This document shows, piece after piece, positions 43,575 through 55,055 of a stretch of DNA of 64,000 bases (within the stretch, counting starts at the first letter, position 1; each line of letters begins with the position of its first letter). The stretch covers positions 1,426,001-1,490,000 of the forward strand of contig NZ_CP101156.1 of the NCBI RefSeq assembly GCF_024298845.1, given 5' to 3'. The stretch is from Natronosalvus amylolyticus. GTDB taxonomy: Archaea; Halobacteriota; Halobacteria; Halobacteriales; Natrialbaceae. Made by a program: the position numbers and the translations under genes. Below the pieces are notes generated by a model. That model did no database searches. It was not told the DNA's origin and saw nothing but the letters and a program-made list of their open reading frames with translations.

Positions 43575-44136
43575 CGACGAGAAACCAACCGAGCCACACG
43601 AATCGACCCCTCGAGAGACGGCGTTAAGCTACGACGAATCCGAAGATGATGCACCGTCAGCCGACGAGGAAGAGCCGTCGGCACTCGAGGGGAAAGCGGA
43701 TTACGACGACCAGGAAGCGATTCCCGCTCTCGAAGCAACAACGAGTCTCTCGCGGGCTGAAGCTGATCCCGAGACGACACACGAAAGCCCTCTCGAGGAA
43801 CTGACCGGACGAATCGACGACCGACGCACCGACGACACGCCATTTGACGAACTGTTCGACGAGGAATCCGTCGACGAAATCGATCCCGACCAACTCTGGG
43901 ACGAACTCCAGGGTCCTTCGGAGGAACCGACGGAACCAGCCGTCGATGAACCCGAGATTCGAACCATCCCCAAGCGCAAGTACTGCCACCAGTGTGAATA
44001 TTTCACCGAGCCACCGGTCGTTGGCTGTACGAACGAGGAAACGGAGATACTCGAGATGCCGTCGATGGACTCTTTCCGGGTCGCAGACTGCCCGAAAATC
44101 CTCGAAGACGAATCGCTCGAGCGCGATCATCGGTGA
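43567..44136 (+). CDS. Acidic protein with a C-terminal Cys-rich zinc-ribbon domain
   Basis: A 189-residue protein. Residues 1-130 are highly acidic and low in complexity. The C-terminal 55 residues hold RKYCHQCEYFTEPPVVGCTNE and FRVADCPKI, that is C-x2-C-x11-C and a later C, a likely zinc-binding module. It is translationally coupled to the coiled-coil gene. The frame is open upstream, but that part overlaps the previous gene. Function unknown. Confidence 0.7.
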   Translation: MSNDEKPTEPHESTPRETALSYDESEDDAPSADEEEPSALEGKADYDDQEAIPALEATTSLSRAEADPETTHESPLEELTGRIDDRRTDDTPFDELFDEESVDEIDPDQLWDELQGPSEEPTEPAVDEPEIRTIPKRKYCHQCEYFTEPPVVGCTNEETEILEMPSMDSFRVADCPKILEDESLERDHR

Positions 44137-44208
44137 ACCGCTCGGGGTCAAACTCCGGGCTTTCTCCTACACCGCAGAAATTCCGCCATGCGATTGCAGC
44201 GACCCTGT

Positions 44209-44559
44209 TCACGCTGACTGGGCAACGTCGTTGATGCCGGTCTGGACGAGATACCAGACGATGGGCGGGAACACGAGTTCAGCCAGGAAGATGAGGAGGC
44301 CGTCCTGTTCGACCACAGCCTCAGCATCCTGTGCGAACCACCACATGATGACGAGATTCACGAACGGAATGAAAAATCCAATGAACCGAAGCACAGGACT
44401 GTACTCCGCATCAGTGCCCTCGCTGAACTGTACGAGAGTGATATAGTACCAGTAGACAGGATAAAGCCCGAGCGTAATAACCGTGAACAGTACCTGCTTG
44501 CCGAGTGATCGGTGGCTGAACGCACCGGGGTTGGTCACCTGTCGGTTGGAACTGGGCAT
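44209..44559 (-). CDS. DUF4234-type small membrane protein
   Basis: A 116-residue protein with a polar N-terminus (RSLGKQVLFTVITLGLYPVYWYY) that leads into three membrane helices (about residues 20-42, 55-75 and 85-105). The pattern of a short cytosolic start, then GLYPVYWYY, is typical of the DUF4234 family. No enzymatic motif is present. It is convergent with the zinc-ribbon gene and diverges from the PAS kinase. Confidence 0.75.
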   Translation of the reverse strand: MPSSNRQVTNPGAFSHRSLGKQVLFTVITLGLYPVYWYYITLVQFSEGTDAEYSPVLRFIGFFIPFVNLVIMWWFAQDAEAVVEQDGLLIFLAELVFPPIVWYLVQTGINDVAQSA

Positions 44560-44704
44560 GGGACCATAATATCAGTCGAACATGAAATACGTTACTGGTA
44601 TCGAGGTTTACCCAATTTTGCCCAGATCCACAGCAGTGAAATAACCAGCAGTAACAATTGGCCATATCGTTTATATCCGGTGTGGGAGTTACGTCATACG
44701 TATA

Positions 44705-46210
44705 ATGGAAGCGGGGGCTGCTGGAAACCGAGTTGTGGGTGCCATTACGTCTCAGGCTGTTACGCTGGTCGGTTTCGGGCTTTTAGGGGCGGCGACGGTG
44801 TACGCACTCTTTGCAAGCGGGTCAACGACGACACTCGTGCTCGAACTCGTGGTACCCGTCAGTGTTGGGATTTTATTACTCTGGTACGGACAGCGTGACA
44901 AGTTATCAGCTGGTAAACAGCGGCTCATCGTAGCGACAGCCTTCCTGAGTGCGGTCGCGTCAATCGCCATCAGTCTCTGGGTCACGTATCTGTACACGCT
45001 ACGGTTCGGGCAGACCGGCGGTCCAACCCAGATCCTGTTGACAGCCACGAGCATTGGCCTCGGTGTGGGAACACTGCTGGGACACGTCTACGTCGACTTT
45101 TCCAGGCATTACCGAGCTCACGAACGGCTCTCACAGGCGGTCGATGCTTCCAACGACGGGATTGCCATTTTCGACGAGAATCGTCACCGCTACGTCAACG
45201 ATGCCTACACCGACCTGTACGACATAGACCGCTCACTCGAGTACACACCCTGGGACGCCCTGTATACGAACGCTGCCTGTGTTCAGATCGAGCGCGAAGT
45301 GTTCCCAGCACTCGAAGAACGCTCGTCCTGGCGTGGAACGCTCACCGGGGTTCGTCGAGACGGCACCACGTTTCCACAGGACGTTACCGTGAGTACACTC
45401 CAAGACGGCTACGTCGCCATCGTCCGTGATATCTCCGAACAACGGGATAGAGAACAGCGAATTCAGGTCCTCAACCGCGTTCTCAGGCACAACCTTCGAA
45501 ACGCTTTTACGGTGATTCAGGGGCACGCAAATCTGATCGCCGATCAGGACCCTGCCCTCGAGCGCACCCACGTCGAGCCCATTCGCCGCGAAATTAGCGA
45601 TTTACTTGCCACCGCCGACAAGGCTCGTGGCGTCGAACGAACGCTCGAGCGACGTTCCAATCACTCCCTGATAGAGCCCTCGAAGGCGGTTCGATCTGCC
45701 GCCGACCGAGCCACGGCGGCGTATCCGGGCGCACAGATCCTCACGTACGTCGAGGAATCTGACTGTCCGACCATCGACGGAAGTATTGTCGACGCATTAC
45801 ACGAACTCGTTGACAACGCGGTCGAACACCATCACGAAACGAGCACTGGCGGAGAAGACGGACTCCCGGAGATACCCGACGACGCAACCCCGACCGTCGA
45901 AATTGGCGTCAAACGCGTCGACTACGACGGTAACTCCCGCCTCGAGTTCACCGTCAGCGACGACGGGCCGGGCATCCCGGAAGCGGAACGGCGGGCCGTT
46001 TTGGATGGGAAAGAGACCCAACTCGATCACGGTTCGGGTCTCGGGCTCTGGCTCGTCACCTGGATCGTGACGAACGCTGGCGGTGACCTCCGATTCTCAG
46101 ACCGGCCCGAGGGTGGTTCGATCGTAACGCTCTCGTTCCCGCTCGAGCGATCGACCTCGCGCGAGGGAGAATCCGAGGCTTCCCGGACAGAAACAGCGGT
46201 CATTCGATAA
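44705..46210 (+). CDS. Membrane histidine kinase with PAS domain
   Basis: A 501-residue kinase. Four membrane helices occupy residues 12-130. A PAS domain (about 140-250) contains DASNDGIAIFDENRHRYVND. The HisKA H-box is VLRHNLRNAFTVIQGHANLI (His about 261), the HATPase N-box DALHELVDNAVEHHHE and the G-boxes VSDDGPGIPEAERRA and GSGLGLWLVTWIVTNAGG. The HNLRN form is characteristic of haloarchaeal kinases. No response regulator is adjacent. The ligand is unknown. Confidence 0.9.
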   Translation: MEAGAAGNRVVGAITSQAVTLVGFGLLGAATVYALFASGSTTTLVLELVVPVSVGILLLWYGQRDKLSAGKQRLIVATAFLSAVASIAISLWVTYLYTLRFGQTGGPTQILLTATSIGLGVGTLLGHVYVDFSRHYRAHERLSQAVDASNDGIAIFDENRHRYVNDAYTDLYDIDRSLEYTPWDALYTNAACVQIEREVFPALEERSSWRGTLTGVRRDGTTFPQDVTVSTLQDGYVAIVRDISEQRDREQRIQVLNRVLRHNLRNAFTVIQGHANLIADQDPALERTHVEPIRREISDLLATADKARGVERTLERRSNHSLIEPSKAVRSAADRATAAYPGAQILTYVEESDCPTIDGSIVDALHELVDNAVEHHHETSTGGEDGLPEIPDDATPTVEIGVKRVDYDGNSRLEFTVSDDGPGIPEAERRAVLDGKETQLDHGSGLGLWLVTWIVTNAGGDLRFSDRPEGGSIVTLSFPLERSTSREGESEASRTETAVIR

Positions 46211-46306
46211 AAGCCGACGGCGCTGGCACCGGCAAAAACCTTGGTCGGACGACACATATATATTCAACTGCCTTGGTACGTGTAGTCATGGTGGACAGAC
46301 ACAAAT

Positions 46307-49258
46307 CTAATCGTCGTCCATCGCCATCGTCATCGGTTCGACACGCTCACCGCGTGGGCCCTCGAGGTCGACGGCTGGCAAGAGGTCACGGAGGTACAGC
46401 CCCGTGTACGACTCCTCGACGCGAGCGACTTCCTCGGGTGTCCCAGTCGCGACGACGTCGCCACCGTTTTCGCCGCCTTCCGGTCCAAGATCGACGATGT
46501 GGTCGGCGTTTTTAACCAGATCCAGTTCGTGTTCGATGACGACGATGGTGTTGTCGTTGTCGGTGAGTCGATGAAGCACGTCGATGAGCTTTCGCTCGTC
46601 CGCCGAGTGTAGCCCCGTGGTGGGTTCGTCCAGCAGATACAGGGTGTTGCCGGAGTCGCGTTTGCCCAGTTCCTCGGCGAGTTTGACTCGCTGGGCCTCC
46701 CCACCCGAAAGCGTCGTCGAGGGTTGACCGAGTTTCATGTACTCGAGGCCGACGTCTTTGAGCAGTTGGAGACGGTCGCGGAGGCGACTCGAGGCCTCGA
46801 AGAAGTCGTACGCCTCCTCGACGGACATCTCGAGGATGTCGGCGATGGTTTTCCCCTTGTACTCGACGTCCAGGGTCGCGTCGTTGTACCGGTCGCCGCC
46901 ACAGGCCTCACAGGGAACGTACACGTCCGAGAGGAAGTTCATCTCGATTTTGACCGTCCCCTGCCCGCCACACTCCCCACAGCGCCCTTCTTTGACGTTG
47001 AACGAGAAGCGCCCTTTCTTGTAGCCGCGCTGTTTGGCGAGTTTGGTCTCGGCGAACAGCTCCCGGATGTAATCGAAGACACCCGTGTACGTCGCCGGGT
47101 TCGAGCGCGGCGTCCGGCCGATCGGCGACTGGTCGATCAGGCGCACAGTTTCGATCTCCTCGATGCCCTCGATATCGTCGTGGTCGCCCGGGATGACGGA
47201 CGTGTTGTCGTTCATCCGTCGCGCCAGCGCCTTGTACAGCACTTTGTGCATGAGCGTCGACTTTCCGGAACCCGAAACGCCGGTGATAGCCGTGAAACAC
47301 CCGAGCGGAATGTCCACGTCCACGTCTTTGAGGTTGTGCTGGCGGGCACCTCGAATCGTGAGCGCACCCGCTGGCTCTCGACGCGTTTCGGGGACGGGAA
47401 TCCCGTTGCGTCCGGAGAGATAGTCACCCGTCACCGACGCTTCACAGGCCTTGACTTCCTCAAGCGGCCCGTTGACGACGACCTCGCCGCCGCGTTTGCC
47501 CGGACCCGGACCCATGTCGATGATGGTGTCCGCCCGGCGCATCGTCTCCTCGTCGTGTTCGACCACGAGCAGCGTGTTGCCGATGTCCCGAAGTTCACAC
47601 AGCGTGTCCAGCAGTTTGTCGTTGTCTCGCTGATGCAGTCCGATCGACGGTTCGTCCAGTACGTAGAGCACGCCCACGAGGCCGGACCCGACTTGCGTTG
47701 CCAGACGAATCCGTTGGCTTTCGCCACCCGAAAGGGTCGAGGCCTCTCGGTCGAGGGTAAGGTACTCGAGCCCAACCTCACACATGAAGCCAAGCCGCGC
47801 CCGAATCTCTTTGAGAATCTCCTCGGCGATGGTCAGGTCACGCCCCGACAGGTCGGCCTCGAGGCCTTCGAAGTGCTCGAGGGCGTCCCCAATAGACATG
47901 CGGTTGATTTCGTCCAGAGAGGTTCCAGCGACCCGGACGTGTCGAGACTGCGTTTTGAGCCGGGAGCCATCACAGGCTGGACACTCGGTGACCGCCATGT
48001 ACTTCTCGATGTGTTCGCGAGTCCCCTCCGATTCGGTCTCGAGGTAGCGTCGGTCGAGGTTCGGAATGACGCCCTCGAAGCGCTTGGTCTTGCGCCGAAT
48101 CCCGTTTTTCGTCCGACGTTTGAACACGACCTGGTCGTCGGTGCCATAGAGGAACTGTCGCTTTACGTCGTCCTCGAGCTCCGCCCAGGGGGTGTCGATG
48201 CTCACGTCGAAGTGGGCTGCGACCGCGTCGATTCGGGTCTGGTAGTACGACCGGTTGTAACTCCAGGCTTCGAACACGTTTTTCAGCGGTTTTTCGGGGT
48301 CCTGGATGACGAGGTCTTCGTCGACTTCCTTGGTTTTGCCAAGCCCTTCACACTCCGGACATGCCCCGTGTGGGCTGTTGAACGAGAAACTGCGCGTCTC
48401 GATTTCGCTGAACTGGAAGTCGCTGTTCGGATTCCCGAGCGCCGTCGAGAACTCGAGGGTGAGTCGGTCGTCACCGTCGCCAGCCAGGTCGCCGGTCGAG
48501 CGAGTGTTCGACCCCAGTTCGATGTCCGCACTCGGCTCCGGGATGATCAGTTTGAGGACGCCATCGGCTTCCTCGAGGGCCGTCTCCACGCTGTCGGTAA
48601 TGCGCGGACGCGCTTCTTCACTGATTTTCACGCGGTCGACGATGACGTCGATGGTGTGGTCGTAGTTTTTGTCCAGATCGGGTGCCTCGAGGCTGAGGTC
48701 GTGTTCCTCGCCGTCGACTTCGACGCGAGCGTACCCTTTGGTCAGCAACTCTTCGAACAGGTCCTCGAACGCGCCTTTCTGGTCGCGAACGACCGGTGCC
48801 GCGATTTTCGCACGGGTTCCTTCGGGCAAGTCCATCACCTGCTGGATCATGTCCTGGGCCGTCTGGGTCCCGACTTCCTCGCCGGTGATCGGGTCGTACT
48901 GGGTGCCGACTCGAGCGTACAGCAGGCGAAGGTAGTCGTGTAGTTCCGTCACCGTGCCGACGGTCGATCGGGGGTTGTTGGCGGCGTTTTTCTGGTCGAT
49001 GGAGATGGCCGGTGAGAGGCCTTCGACGTTTTCGACCTGTGGCTTATCCATCTGCCCCAGGAAGTTTCGGGCGTAGGCTGAGAGGCTCTCGATGTACCGC
49101 CGCTGGCCTTCGGCGTAGACGGTGTCGAACGCCAGCGAGGATTTCCCCGACCCGGAGAGCCCCGTGACGACGGTGAACGACTCTCGCGGAATCGAGACGT
49201 CGATATCTTTGAGGTTGTGCTCCTGTGCGCCCCGAACTTCGATGTACTCTTTGCTCAT
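46307..49258 (-). CDS. uvrA: Excinuclease ABC subunit UvrA
   Basis: A 983-residue damage-recognition ATPase of nucleotide excision repair, bacterial in origin but common in haloarchaea. Two ABC modules: Walker [13 protein letters not shown] (about residues 33-44) and [12 protein letters not shown] (about 660), signature [14 protein letters not shown] with [12 protein letters not shown], and [12 protein letters not shown] with [12 protein letters not shown]. Zinc modules are [10 protein letters not shown] and [13 protein letters not shown] with CEACGG. The last 15 residues are acidic. UvrB and UvrC are not in the window. Confidence 0.97.
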   Translation of the reverse strand: MSKEYIEVRGAQEHNLKDIDVSIPRESFTVVTGLSGSGKSSLAFDTVYAEGQRRYIESLSAYARNFLGQMDKPQVENVEGLSPAISIDQKNAANNPRSTVGTVTELHDYLRLLYARVGTQYDPITGEEVGTQTAQDMIQQVMDLPEGTRAKIAAPVVRDQKGAFEDLFEELLTKGYARVEVDGEEHDLSLEAPDLDKNYDHTIDVIVDRVKISEEARPRITDSVETALEEADGVLKLIIPEPSADIELGSNTRSTGDLAGDGDDRLTLEFSTALGNPNSDFQFSEIETRSFSFNSPHGACPECEGLGKTKEVDEDLVIQDPEKPLKNVFEAWSYNRSYYQTRIDAVAAHFDVSIDTPWAELEDDVKRQFLYGTDDQVVFKRRTKNGIRRKTKRFEGVIPNLDRRYLETESEGTREHIEKYMAVTECPACDGSRLKTQSRHVRVAGTSLDEINRMSIGDALEHFEGLEADLSGRDLTIAEEILKEIRARLGFMCEVGLEYLTLDREASTLSGGESQRIRLATQVGSGLVGVLYVLDEPSIGLHQRDNDKLLDTLCELRDIGNTLLVVEHDEETMRRADTIIDMGPGPGKRGGEVVVNGPLEEVKACEASVTGDYLSGRNGIPVPETRREPAGALTIRGARQHNLKDVDVDIPLGCFTAITGVSGSGKSTLMHKVLYKALARRMNDNTSVIPGDHDDIEGIEEIETVRLIDQSPIGRTPRSNPATYTGVFDYIRELFAETKLAKQRGYKKGRFSFNVKEGRCGECGGQGTVKIEMNFLSDVYVPCEACGGDRYNDATLDVEYKGKTIADILEMSVEEAYDFFEASSRLRDRLQLLKDVGLEYMKLGQPSTTLSGGEAQRVKLAEELGKRDSGNTLYLLDEPTTGLHSADERKLIDVLHRLTDNDNTIVVIEHELDLVKNADHIVDLGPEGGENGGDVVATGTPEEVARVEESYTGLYLRDLLPAVDLEGPRGERVEPMTMAMDDD

Positions 49259-49381
49259 CGGTAGATCGCTCGTCTCGAGATACGGTCTCCTCGCTCGGCG
49301 GGTCGATTCATTGTGGGTAGCCAGTGGTCGAAGCGACTTAACCCGTCTGATACGGGGTCGGTATGCCGGTTCCCAACACCA

Positions 49382-50713
49382 TCACTCGTCGGCAACCAGA
49401 CAGTAGGCGTGGCCGGGTGCCTCGAGTACCGCTTCCACGTTTTCGTCCCAGTGGCCAGTAATGTCGGCGCGTTCGGCGTAGTAAATTCGTCCGTCGTACG
49501 GAATCGGTTCGCTGGTGACGTGGCCGCGATTCTCTACCCGCCAGCGGACCTCGCCCGTCTCCTTGTGGAGAGCGTACAGGTGGCTATCGTACGACCCGAC
49601 CAGGACCGTGTCCGCGGTGACAGTGAGCGAGCCGATCACGCTGCCGCCGACGTTGGTCGACCAGTAGCGCTCCCCCGTGTCAGTATCGAGTGCGTGAACG
49701 TGTCTGTCGTTACCGGCGATGTAGACGATGCCGGCGTCGGGGTCGATCCCCGGGTTCGACATGATGATCGGGCCCGATTCGAACGACCACTCCTCGGTGC
49801 CGTCCTCGAGGTCAACCCGGTAGAACGATCCATCCCACGAACCGACAAATGCGCCACCGTCGTAAGTCGGAATCGTCCCCTTGATCTCGCCGCCCGTCTG
49901 GAACGCCCACTCGAACTCGAGAGAGGGGAACTCCCAGGCGTACAACACACCGTCGTTCGAGCCGGTGAGCATGCGTTCGGCGACCGGGTCGATAGCCGTG
50001 GACGGGTGGGGCATTCCCCACAATCGGTCGTCTTTCCACAGCGGCTCACCGGTGCCGGCATCGAGCGCCCACATCGTGCCCGCGTTGGGATTGGAATACT
50101 CGGTCACAACGTAGATGACACCCTCCCAGTAGGCCGGACTCGAGCCGATAGCAATGGAACCGTCGAGTTGAGCACCCGTCGTCCGCCAGATCGTGTCACC
50201 CGTCTCGACGTCGAAGGCGTACATATCACCGTCGTAGCCGCCGAGATAGGCCGTGTCTCCGACGATAGTCGGTGTGCCGTGAAATCCCAGCGACCGACCA
50301 GCGCCGGTCATGTGTGCCCAGCGATGTTCGCCGTCGGGCGTGACGGCGTGTAGCCGCCCGGTGTCGGAGGGAATCAGAATCGTCTCTCCATCGGGCGTCG
50401 GCATCGGCGTCGATTTCGCGGCCGTATGACCGATGTAGTTCACCGGCAGGGACCAGTTGACCGACACCGAGTCGGGGACCGTCTGATCGGGATAATAGCC
50501 CAGTCTTCGTAGCCCTCGGCGAAACATCGTCACGTCGTTCCGGTCCGGATACGTTTCGTCGTACGGCAGGTGAACGGGGTCGAACGACTCCTGGTCCCGG
50601 TCGTAGGTTCCATAGCCGGGCAGTGCACAGCCGGCAAGTCCGCTGATTGAAATCGTCGCACCGGCGAGGAACTGCCGTCTCGAGACCGGACCGGGTTGGG
50701 AAGGGTCCACCAT
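49382..50713 (-). CDS. PQQ-type beta-propeller lipoprotein, Tat-exported
   Basis: A 443-residue protein. [19 protein letters not shown] (about residues 11-29) is a Tat signal with a lipobox, so the mature protein is likely anchored outside the membrane. The rest is a beta-propeller of PQQ-like repeats: [59 protein letters not shown] and [18 protein letters not shown]. No PQQ-dehydrogenase active site is seen, so it is more like a BamB-type scaffold or ligand-binding propeller. It stands alone. Confidence 0.88.
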   Translation of the reverse strand: MVDPSQPGPVSRRQFLAGATISISGLAGCALPGYGTYDRDQESFDPVHLPYDETYPDRNDVTMFRRGLRRLGYYPDQTVPDSVSVNWSLPVNYIGHTAAKSTPMPTPDGETILIPSDTGRLHAVTPDGEHRWAHMTGAGRSLGFHGTPTIVGDTAYLGGYDGDMYAFDVETGDTIWRTTGAQLDGSIAIGSSPAYWEGVIYVVTEYSNPNAGTMWALDAGTGEPLWKDDRLWGMPHPSTAIDPVAERMLTGSNDGVLYAWEFPSLEFEWAFQTGGEIKGTIPTYDGGAFVGSWDGSFYRVDLEDGTEEWSFESGPIIMSNPGIDPDAGIVYIAGNDRHVHALDTDTGERYWSTNVGGSVIGSLTVTADTVLVGSYDSHLYALHKETGEVRWRVENRGHVTSEPIPYDGRIYYAERADITGHWDENVEAVLEAPGHAYCLVADE

Positions 50714-50936
50714 ATCCTATCATCCAGTTTGTGATGGCGTGTTCATAGCTTCCACGGTCGGGGATCGAACGTGCCAGTCACACAATCTGTGGCAACTGCT
50801 CAAACAGGATTACCGATCACCGATAAAACGGGACAACGATCCGTGTCAAAAAGAGATAGCGCGAAGCGTCCGCTATCCAAATCATATTAGTGAAATATAA
50901 TGCCAATGGATGAATATGATACGTATAGTGGGTAAC

Positions 50937-50947
50937 CTTATATACGA
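50937..50947 (+). promoter_or_regulatory. TATA box for the small zinc-finger gene
   Basis: CCTTATATACG is centred about 25 bp before the ATG at 50967, the spacing expected for a leaderless archaeal transcript. Confidence 0.65.
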
Positions 50948-50966
50948 AATGGATGACTGTTGATCC

Positions 50967-51146
50967 ATGTCAGTACACACGACCCACTGGAACGATACCG
51001 CAACCTGCCCGTTCTGTGGCGGTGAACTCGCCGATCCCGGTGAAGGGTTCATGACGCACATCGGCCACAACTCCGAGTGTCGCTCCGAGTTCGAAACCTG
51101 GCGTGAAAACGTCTCGAGCGACCTCGGCGGCACCTGGAGCGGGTAA
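50967..51146 (+). CDS. Small zinc-finger protein (DUF7501-like)
   Basis: A 59-residue protein beginning MSVHTTHWNDTATCPFCGGE. One CPFCGG knuckle near residues 14-19 is followed by MTHIGHNSEC (about 30-39), so Cys and His residues could complete a zinc site. Small proteins of this type are widespread in haloarchaea and poorly characterised; the family number is recalled, not searched. A TATA box with leaderless spacing supports expression. Confidence 0.75.
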   Translation: MSVHTTHWNDTATCPFCGGELADPGEGFMTHIGHNSECRSEFETWRENVSSDLGGTWSG

Positions 51147-51402
51147 ACCACTCTTGCCTACTCAGCCGCTGACACGATTTCGTTGAGACAGGAGAGTAGT
51201 ACCCGTTTTTTACCGAAACCAAGACGGGTCGGCACCGTCTGTTGTCCGCGAACAAAGATCGGATCCTGAGGAGTCGTCTTTTCGAGGAACGGCCGCGCTT
51301 TTCAGAGGGATTATCGTCGGAGTTCATCGTCACCGACGAAGAACCGAGGCACAGCGTCGACAGCCGTCCTTCGAAACCTCTGGTTGGCTACGCTAATCCC
51401 TC

Positions 51403-51891
51403 TCAGTCCGAGAAACCGTCCACTCGTGGGGCATCAATCGCGCTCGAGTGAGCGCCACCCGCTGGGAGCAAGTACAAATAGTCGTCGAGGTCGAGCGCAA
51501 ACTGCCGACTCGAGGCCGTCTCATGGTCGATCCACTGATATTCGAACTCGAGCCCAACCTCCTCGCCGGTTCCCGTCACAGTGTGGGTGAAGGTGTCCCG
51601 CGAGTCATAAACCTCGGCGTGATAGAAGTGGCGGACGTAGTGTTTCAGCGGCGATCGACGCCGGCACCAGACGTCACTCGTAAGATGCGTCGTCGGACCA
51701 ATCGAACCGATGCCACTCTCCTCGACAATTTCCCGAAACACTGCTTCTCGAGGGCTCTCTGCCCCTTCGATAGTTCCTTTCGGGACCTGCAGACCGTTGT
51801 GTTCCGGGCTCTCGAACGCGAGAAAATCGCCGTTGGGTCTGGTCAGGTACGCACAGGCTTTCTGCACATAGGTACCTCGAGTCTGCTCCAT
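51403..51891 (-). CDS. Nudix hydrolase
   Basis: A 162-residue pyrophosphohydrolase. The Nudix box GTIEGAESPREAVFREIVEESGI (about residues 39-61) has the full G-x5-E-x7-R-E-x2-E-E-x-G-I pattern for Mg binding. The N-terminus KACAYLTRPNGDFLAFESPE is the usual first strand pair. Substrate class cannot be predicted; candidates are nucleoside diphosphate derivatives and other nucleotide sugars. Confidence 0.88.
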   Translation of the reverse strand: MEQTRGTYVQKACAYLTRPNGDFLAFESPEHNGLQVPKGTIEGAESPREAVFREIVEESGIGSIGPTTHLTSDVWCRRRSPLKHYVRHFYHAEVYDSRDTFTHTVTGTGEEVGLEFEYQWIDHETASSRQFALDLDDYLYLLPAGGAHSSAIDAPRVDGFSD

Positions 51892-51978
51892 TGGTGATTA
51901 ATGAACATACTAAGGCATATAAACCTTTCAGCGCCACCAGGATATGCTACATACCAAAACAAATCGTGTCTCCCGTCA

Positions 51979-52263
51979 CTATTGATTGTATGTATGTCCA
52001 ACGTACAACGTCAAAACGTGTAAACAGACCAGCCCAGTAAAGACAAGCGTGACCACTGCACTCGAGAGACCAACGATCAAAAGTGGGAGATACAATACCG
52101 GCAAGCAAATGGCCGCCCAGAAGCTCGCCACACGCATTTGATTCGCAAAGGACGGTGCGTACTGTTCGAGTCGACCACTCGTTTCGAACTCCCGGGAGAA
52201 CGCACCCTGCTCGTTCGACCGTTTTCCATCATCGCCATCCTGTGTCGACCGTGGTCCTGACAT
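51979..52263 (-). CDS. Small two-helix membrane protein, uncharacterised
   Basis: A 94-residue protein starting MSGPRSTQDGDDGKRSNEQG, a hydrophilic N-terminal half, then two membrane helices (about residues 46-66 and 70-88) with a short luminal turn, and HTYNQ at the end. The frame is open 87 bp further upstream with another ATG, but that part is not haloarchaea-like. No function can be suggested. Confidence 0.5.
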   Translation of the reverse strand: MSGPRSTQDGDDGKRSNEQGAFSREFETSGRLEQYAPSFANQMRVASFWAAICLPVLYLPLLIVGLSSAVVTLVFTGLVCLHVLTLYVGHTYNQ

Positions 52264-52553
52264 CGCCTCGTCGGAGAGAGGACAGTGGGTGATATATACT
52301 ACCGTCGTCGTTTCGGCGGGCCATCGACCGTTCACCTGAGTATCCATCAACCAACCGTCCGTTTTGTATCGTTACCAGCGAGTAATCCCGAGTTACTGTC
52401 GACACGAGTCAATGTTCAGCCATCGAGGTGAGCGACTGTCCCGACCATGCACAACCCGTTTTAACGGACGACTCGAGCGGAGACTCGATGAACCACGAAA
52501 AACAGAGTAACGGTCGGATCAACGGCAAAGAATCGAAAACCGACGTATAGAGA

Positions 52554-54785
52554 CTACTGGAAGCCGATACGGCTGCCGCGACGCCCGGTACCGGGTTCGA
52601 CGGCTTTGGTCCCGCCTTTGAAGTCGCGCTCGATCTGTTCGTAGTACTCGAGGATATCGTCCGTGATCGTCGGACGGACGTTCTCCATAGCCTGTCGGAA
52701 GTGACGCATTTCGACGATATCGGCGTCGTCGTCTTCCCGTAGTGCTTCGATAGCCGCTTCGCGGGCGATGGACTCGAGGTCGCTGCCGACGTAGCCCTCG
52801 GTGATCTCAGCGATTTCTCGGAGGCTGACATCTGCAGCCAGCGGGGTGTCCTCAGTGTGGATCTCGAGGATGCGTTCACGTCCTTCCGTGTCCGGTTCGC
52901 CGATCATCACGAGGCGGTCGAACCGACCGGACCGCAAGAGTGCGGGGTCGATCATGTCCGGACGGTTGGTCGCGCCGATGACCAGCACGTCACCCATTTC
53001 CTCGAGGCCGTCGAGTTCGGTCAGGAGTTGATTGACGACGCGTTCGGAGACGTTGCTGCCGACCTCGCCGCCCCGGCCGGGTGCGAGCGAGTCCAGTTCG
53101 TCGAAGAAGATCACTGTCGGCGAGACCTGACGCGCCTTGCGGAAGGTCTGTCGGATCGCCTTCTCCGATTCACCGACCCACTTCGAGAGCAGTTGTGGAC
53201 CGCGCACTGAGATGAAGTTCGCGTTGGTCTCGTTGGCGACGGCTTTCGCCATCAACGTCTTCCCGGTGCCCGGCGGCCCGTACAACAGGACGCCCGCCGG
53301 CGGATCGATGCCCATTCGTTCGAACTTCTCGGGAGTACGAAGCGGCCACTCGACTGACTCCTGGACCTTCGATTTGGCGTCCTCGAGACCGCCGACGTCG
53401 TCCCAGCTCATCTTGGGCAGTTCGACGAGGACTTCGCGCATCGCGGACGGTTCGACTTCGGCGAGTGCGCCACGGAAGTCCTCGCGTTTGACGATCATCC
53501 GATCGATGAGACTTGGCGGGATATCCTCTTCGTCGAGGTCGATTTCGGGGAGGTACCGACGGAGCGCTTTCATCGCGGCCTCTTTGGTCAGGCTCTCGAT
53601 GTCAGCACCCACGAAGCCGTGTGTTTCGTCCGCCAGATGCGAGAGGTTGACATCGTCCGAAAGCGGCATCCCGCGGGTGTGAATCTGCAGGATTTCCTCA
53701 CGGCCGATCTCGTCCGGGACGCCGATCTCGATCTCGCGGTCGAAACGGCCCGGTCGTCGAAGGGCCGGGTCGACGCTGTCGACGCGGTTCGTCGCCGCGA
53801 TGACGATGACCTGGCCTCTGGCCTCGAGACCGTCCATCATGGTCAACAGCTGGGCGACGACACGCCGTTCGACCTCGCCGGTGACGTCCTCGCGTTTGGG
53901 GGCGATAGAGTCGAGTTCGTCGATGAAGATGATCGCGGGCGACTCCTCGCTCGCGTCCTCGAAGATTTCCCGGAGTTGCTGTTCTGACTCACCGTAGTAT
54001 TTGGAGATGATTTCGGGGCCGGCAATAGAGAAGAAACTGGCGGAGGTTTCGTTGGCGACCGCTTTGGCGAGCAGCGTTTTCCCGGTACCAGGCGGGCCGT
54101 GCAAGAGGACACCCTGTGGCGGCTCGATCCCCAGCTTCTTGAAGATCTGTGGGTGTTTCATCGGCAACTCGACCATCTCGCGAACGCGCTGGATCTCGCC
54201 CTGGAGGCCACCGATATCCTCGTAGGTGATGCCACCACCGGTTTTCTCGAAGCCGGAAATCGGCTCTTCTCGTAGCTCGACATCCGTGTCTTCGGTAATG
54301 AGGACCACGCCCTCGGGATCGGTTTCGACCGCGATGAGCGGAATCGCCTGTCCCGGTGAGCGCATGAACGGATGGTTCGTCGAACTCATGACGGGGACGA
54401 TATCGCGGCCCACCACCGGCCGCTTGAGGATCTGCCGTTTAACCATGCCAGCGGCGTCCGAGCCGAACTGGACCGATGCCTCTTCCGGCGGGGCAAGCAC
54501 CAGTTTGTTCGCCTTCGTCGCCTCCGCTTTGCGAATCGTTACCCGTTCGCCGATGCCGACGTCCGCGTTCTGCCGGGTGAAGCCGTCGATTCTGACGGTG
54601 TCCGTGTTCCAGTCCTGCCGGTCTGCACGCCACACTTTCGCGGCGGTCGTCTCTGCGCCTTCGATTTCGATGATGTCGCCCGGACTGAGCTTGAGATGTA
54701 ATAGCGTGTCCGGGTCGAGACGGGCAATACCACGACCCGAGTCGTTGGGGTATGCTTTCGCGACCTCCAGTTGCACTTCGTTCAT
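52554..54785 (-). CDS. Cdc48/VAT family AAA+ ATPase (paralogue 2)
   Basis: A 743-residue double-AAA+ unfoldase with the same layout as the 22.6-24.9 kb paralogue: N-terminal substrate domain, D1 with Walker [21 protein letters not shown] and [12 protein letters not shown]2 with [20 protein letters not shown] and [10 protein letters not shown]. It has a shorter N-D1 linker, and its Walker B reads DELD where the other has DEID. It also ends in FQ (SRIGFQ). No Hsp20-like gene precedes this copy. A palindrome 31 bp upstream of its start may regulate it. Confidence 0.95.
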   Translation of the reverse strand: MNEVQLEVAKAYPNDSGRGIARLDPDTLLHLKLSPGDIIEIEGAETTAAKVWRADRQDWNTDTVRIDGFTRQNADVGIGERVTIRKAEATKANKLVLAPPEEASVQFGSDAAGMVKRQILKRPVVGRDIVPVMSSTNHPFMRSPGQAIPLIAVETDPEGVVLITEDTDVELREEPISGFEKTGGGITYEDIGGLQGEIQRVREMVELPMKHPQIFKKLGIEPPQGVLLHGPPGTGKTLLAKAVANETSASFFSIAGPEIISKYYGESEQQLREIFEDASEESPAIIFIDELDSIAPKREDVTGEVERRVVAQLLTMMDGLEARGQVIVIAATNRVDSVDPALRRPGRFDREIEIGVPDEIGREEILQIHTRGMPLSDDVNLSHLADETHGFVGADIESLTKEAAMKALRRYLPEIDLDEEDIPPSLIDRMIVKREDFRGALAEVEPSAMREVLVELPKMSWDDVGGLEDAKSKVQESVEWPLRTPEKFERMGIDPPAGVLLYGPPGTGKTLMAKAVANETNANFISVRGPQLLSKWVGESEKAIRQTFRKARQVSPTVIFFDELDSLAPGRGGEVGSNVSERVVNQLLTELDGLEEMGDVLVIGATNRPDMIDPALLRSGRFDRLVMIGEPDTEGRERILEIHTEDTPLAADVSLREIAEITEGYVGSDLESIAREAAIEALREDDDADIVEMRHFRQAMENVRPTITDDILEYYEQIERDFKGGTKAVEPGTGRRGSRIGFQ

Positions 54786-54815
54786 GATTGTGGGTAGACG
54801 GGGATACTCCTGACT

Positions 54816-54830
54816 CCGACACCGTGTCGG
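54816..54830. promoter_or_regulatory. 15-bp palindrome upstream of cdc48 paralogue 2
   Basis: CCGACAC-C-GTGTCGG is a perfect inverted repeat, 31 bp upstream of the cdc48 ATG and followed on the plus strand by GGTTTTTTG. It could be an operator overlapping the promoter on the minus strand, or a terminator-like hairpin on the plus strand; nothing on the plus strand ends here, so the operator reading is preferred. Confidence 0.4.
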
Positions 54831-55055
54831 ATAGGTTTTTTGCTAGCGACGGTCTGCACCTGTGCTAGACGATACCATATCAAACTCAGACAGCGAAGTA
54901 CATAGATGTACCGGCATCGGTCGATTTGGGAGACGTGGCCGATACAAAAAATGGAGCTTCGGTCGCCAGCGAGAGAGCCGAGGGGAAAGGCCCTCGATCG
55001 CCGGAACCCCCAGACGATGGATGGGTTTTTGACCCACACCCTCGCCTGTGTTAGT

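Noticed and set aside
46724-48943. 739-codon plus-strand frame opposite uvrA
   Set aside because: The minus strand carries complete UvrA motifs; the plus-strand frame arises from codon bias in the GC-rich sequence.
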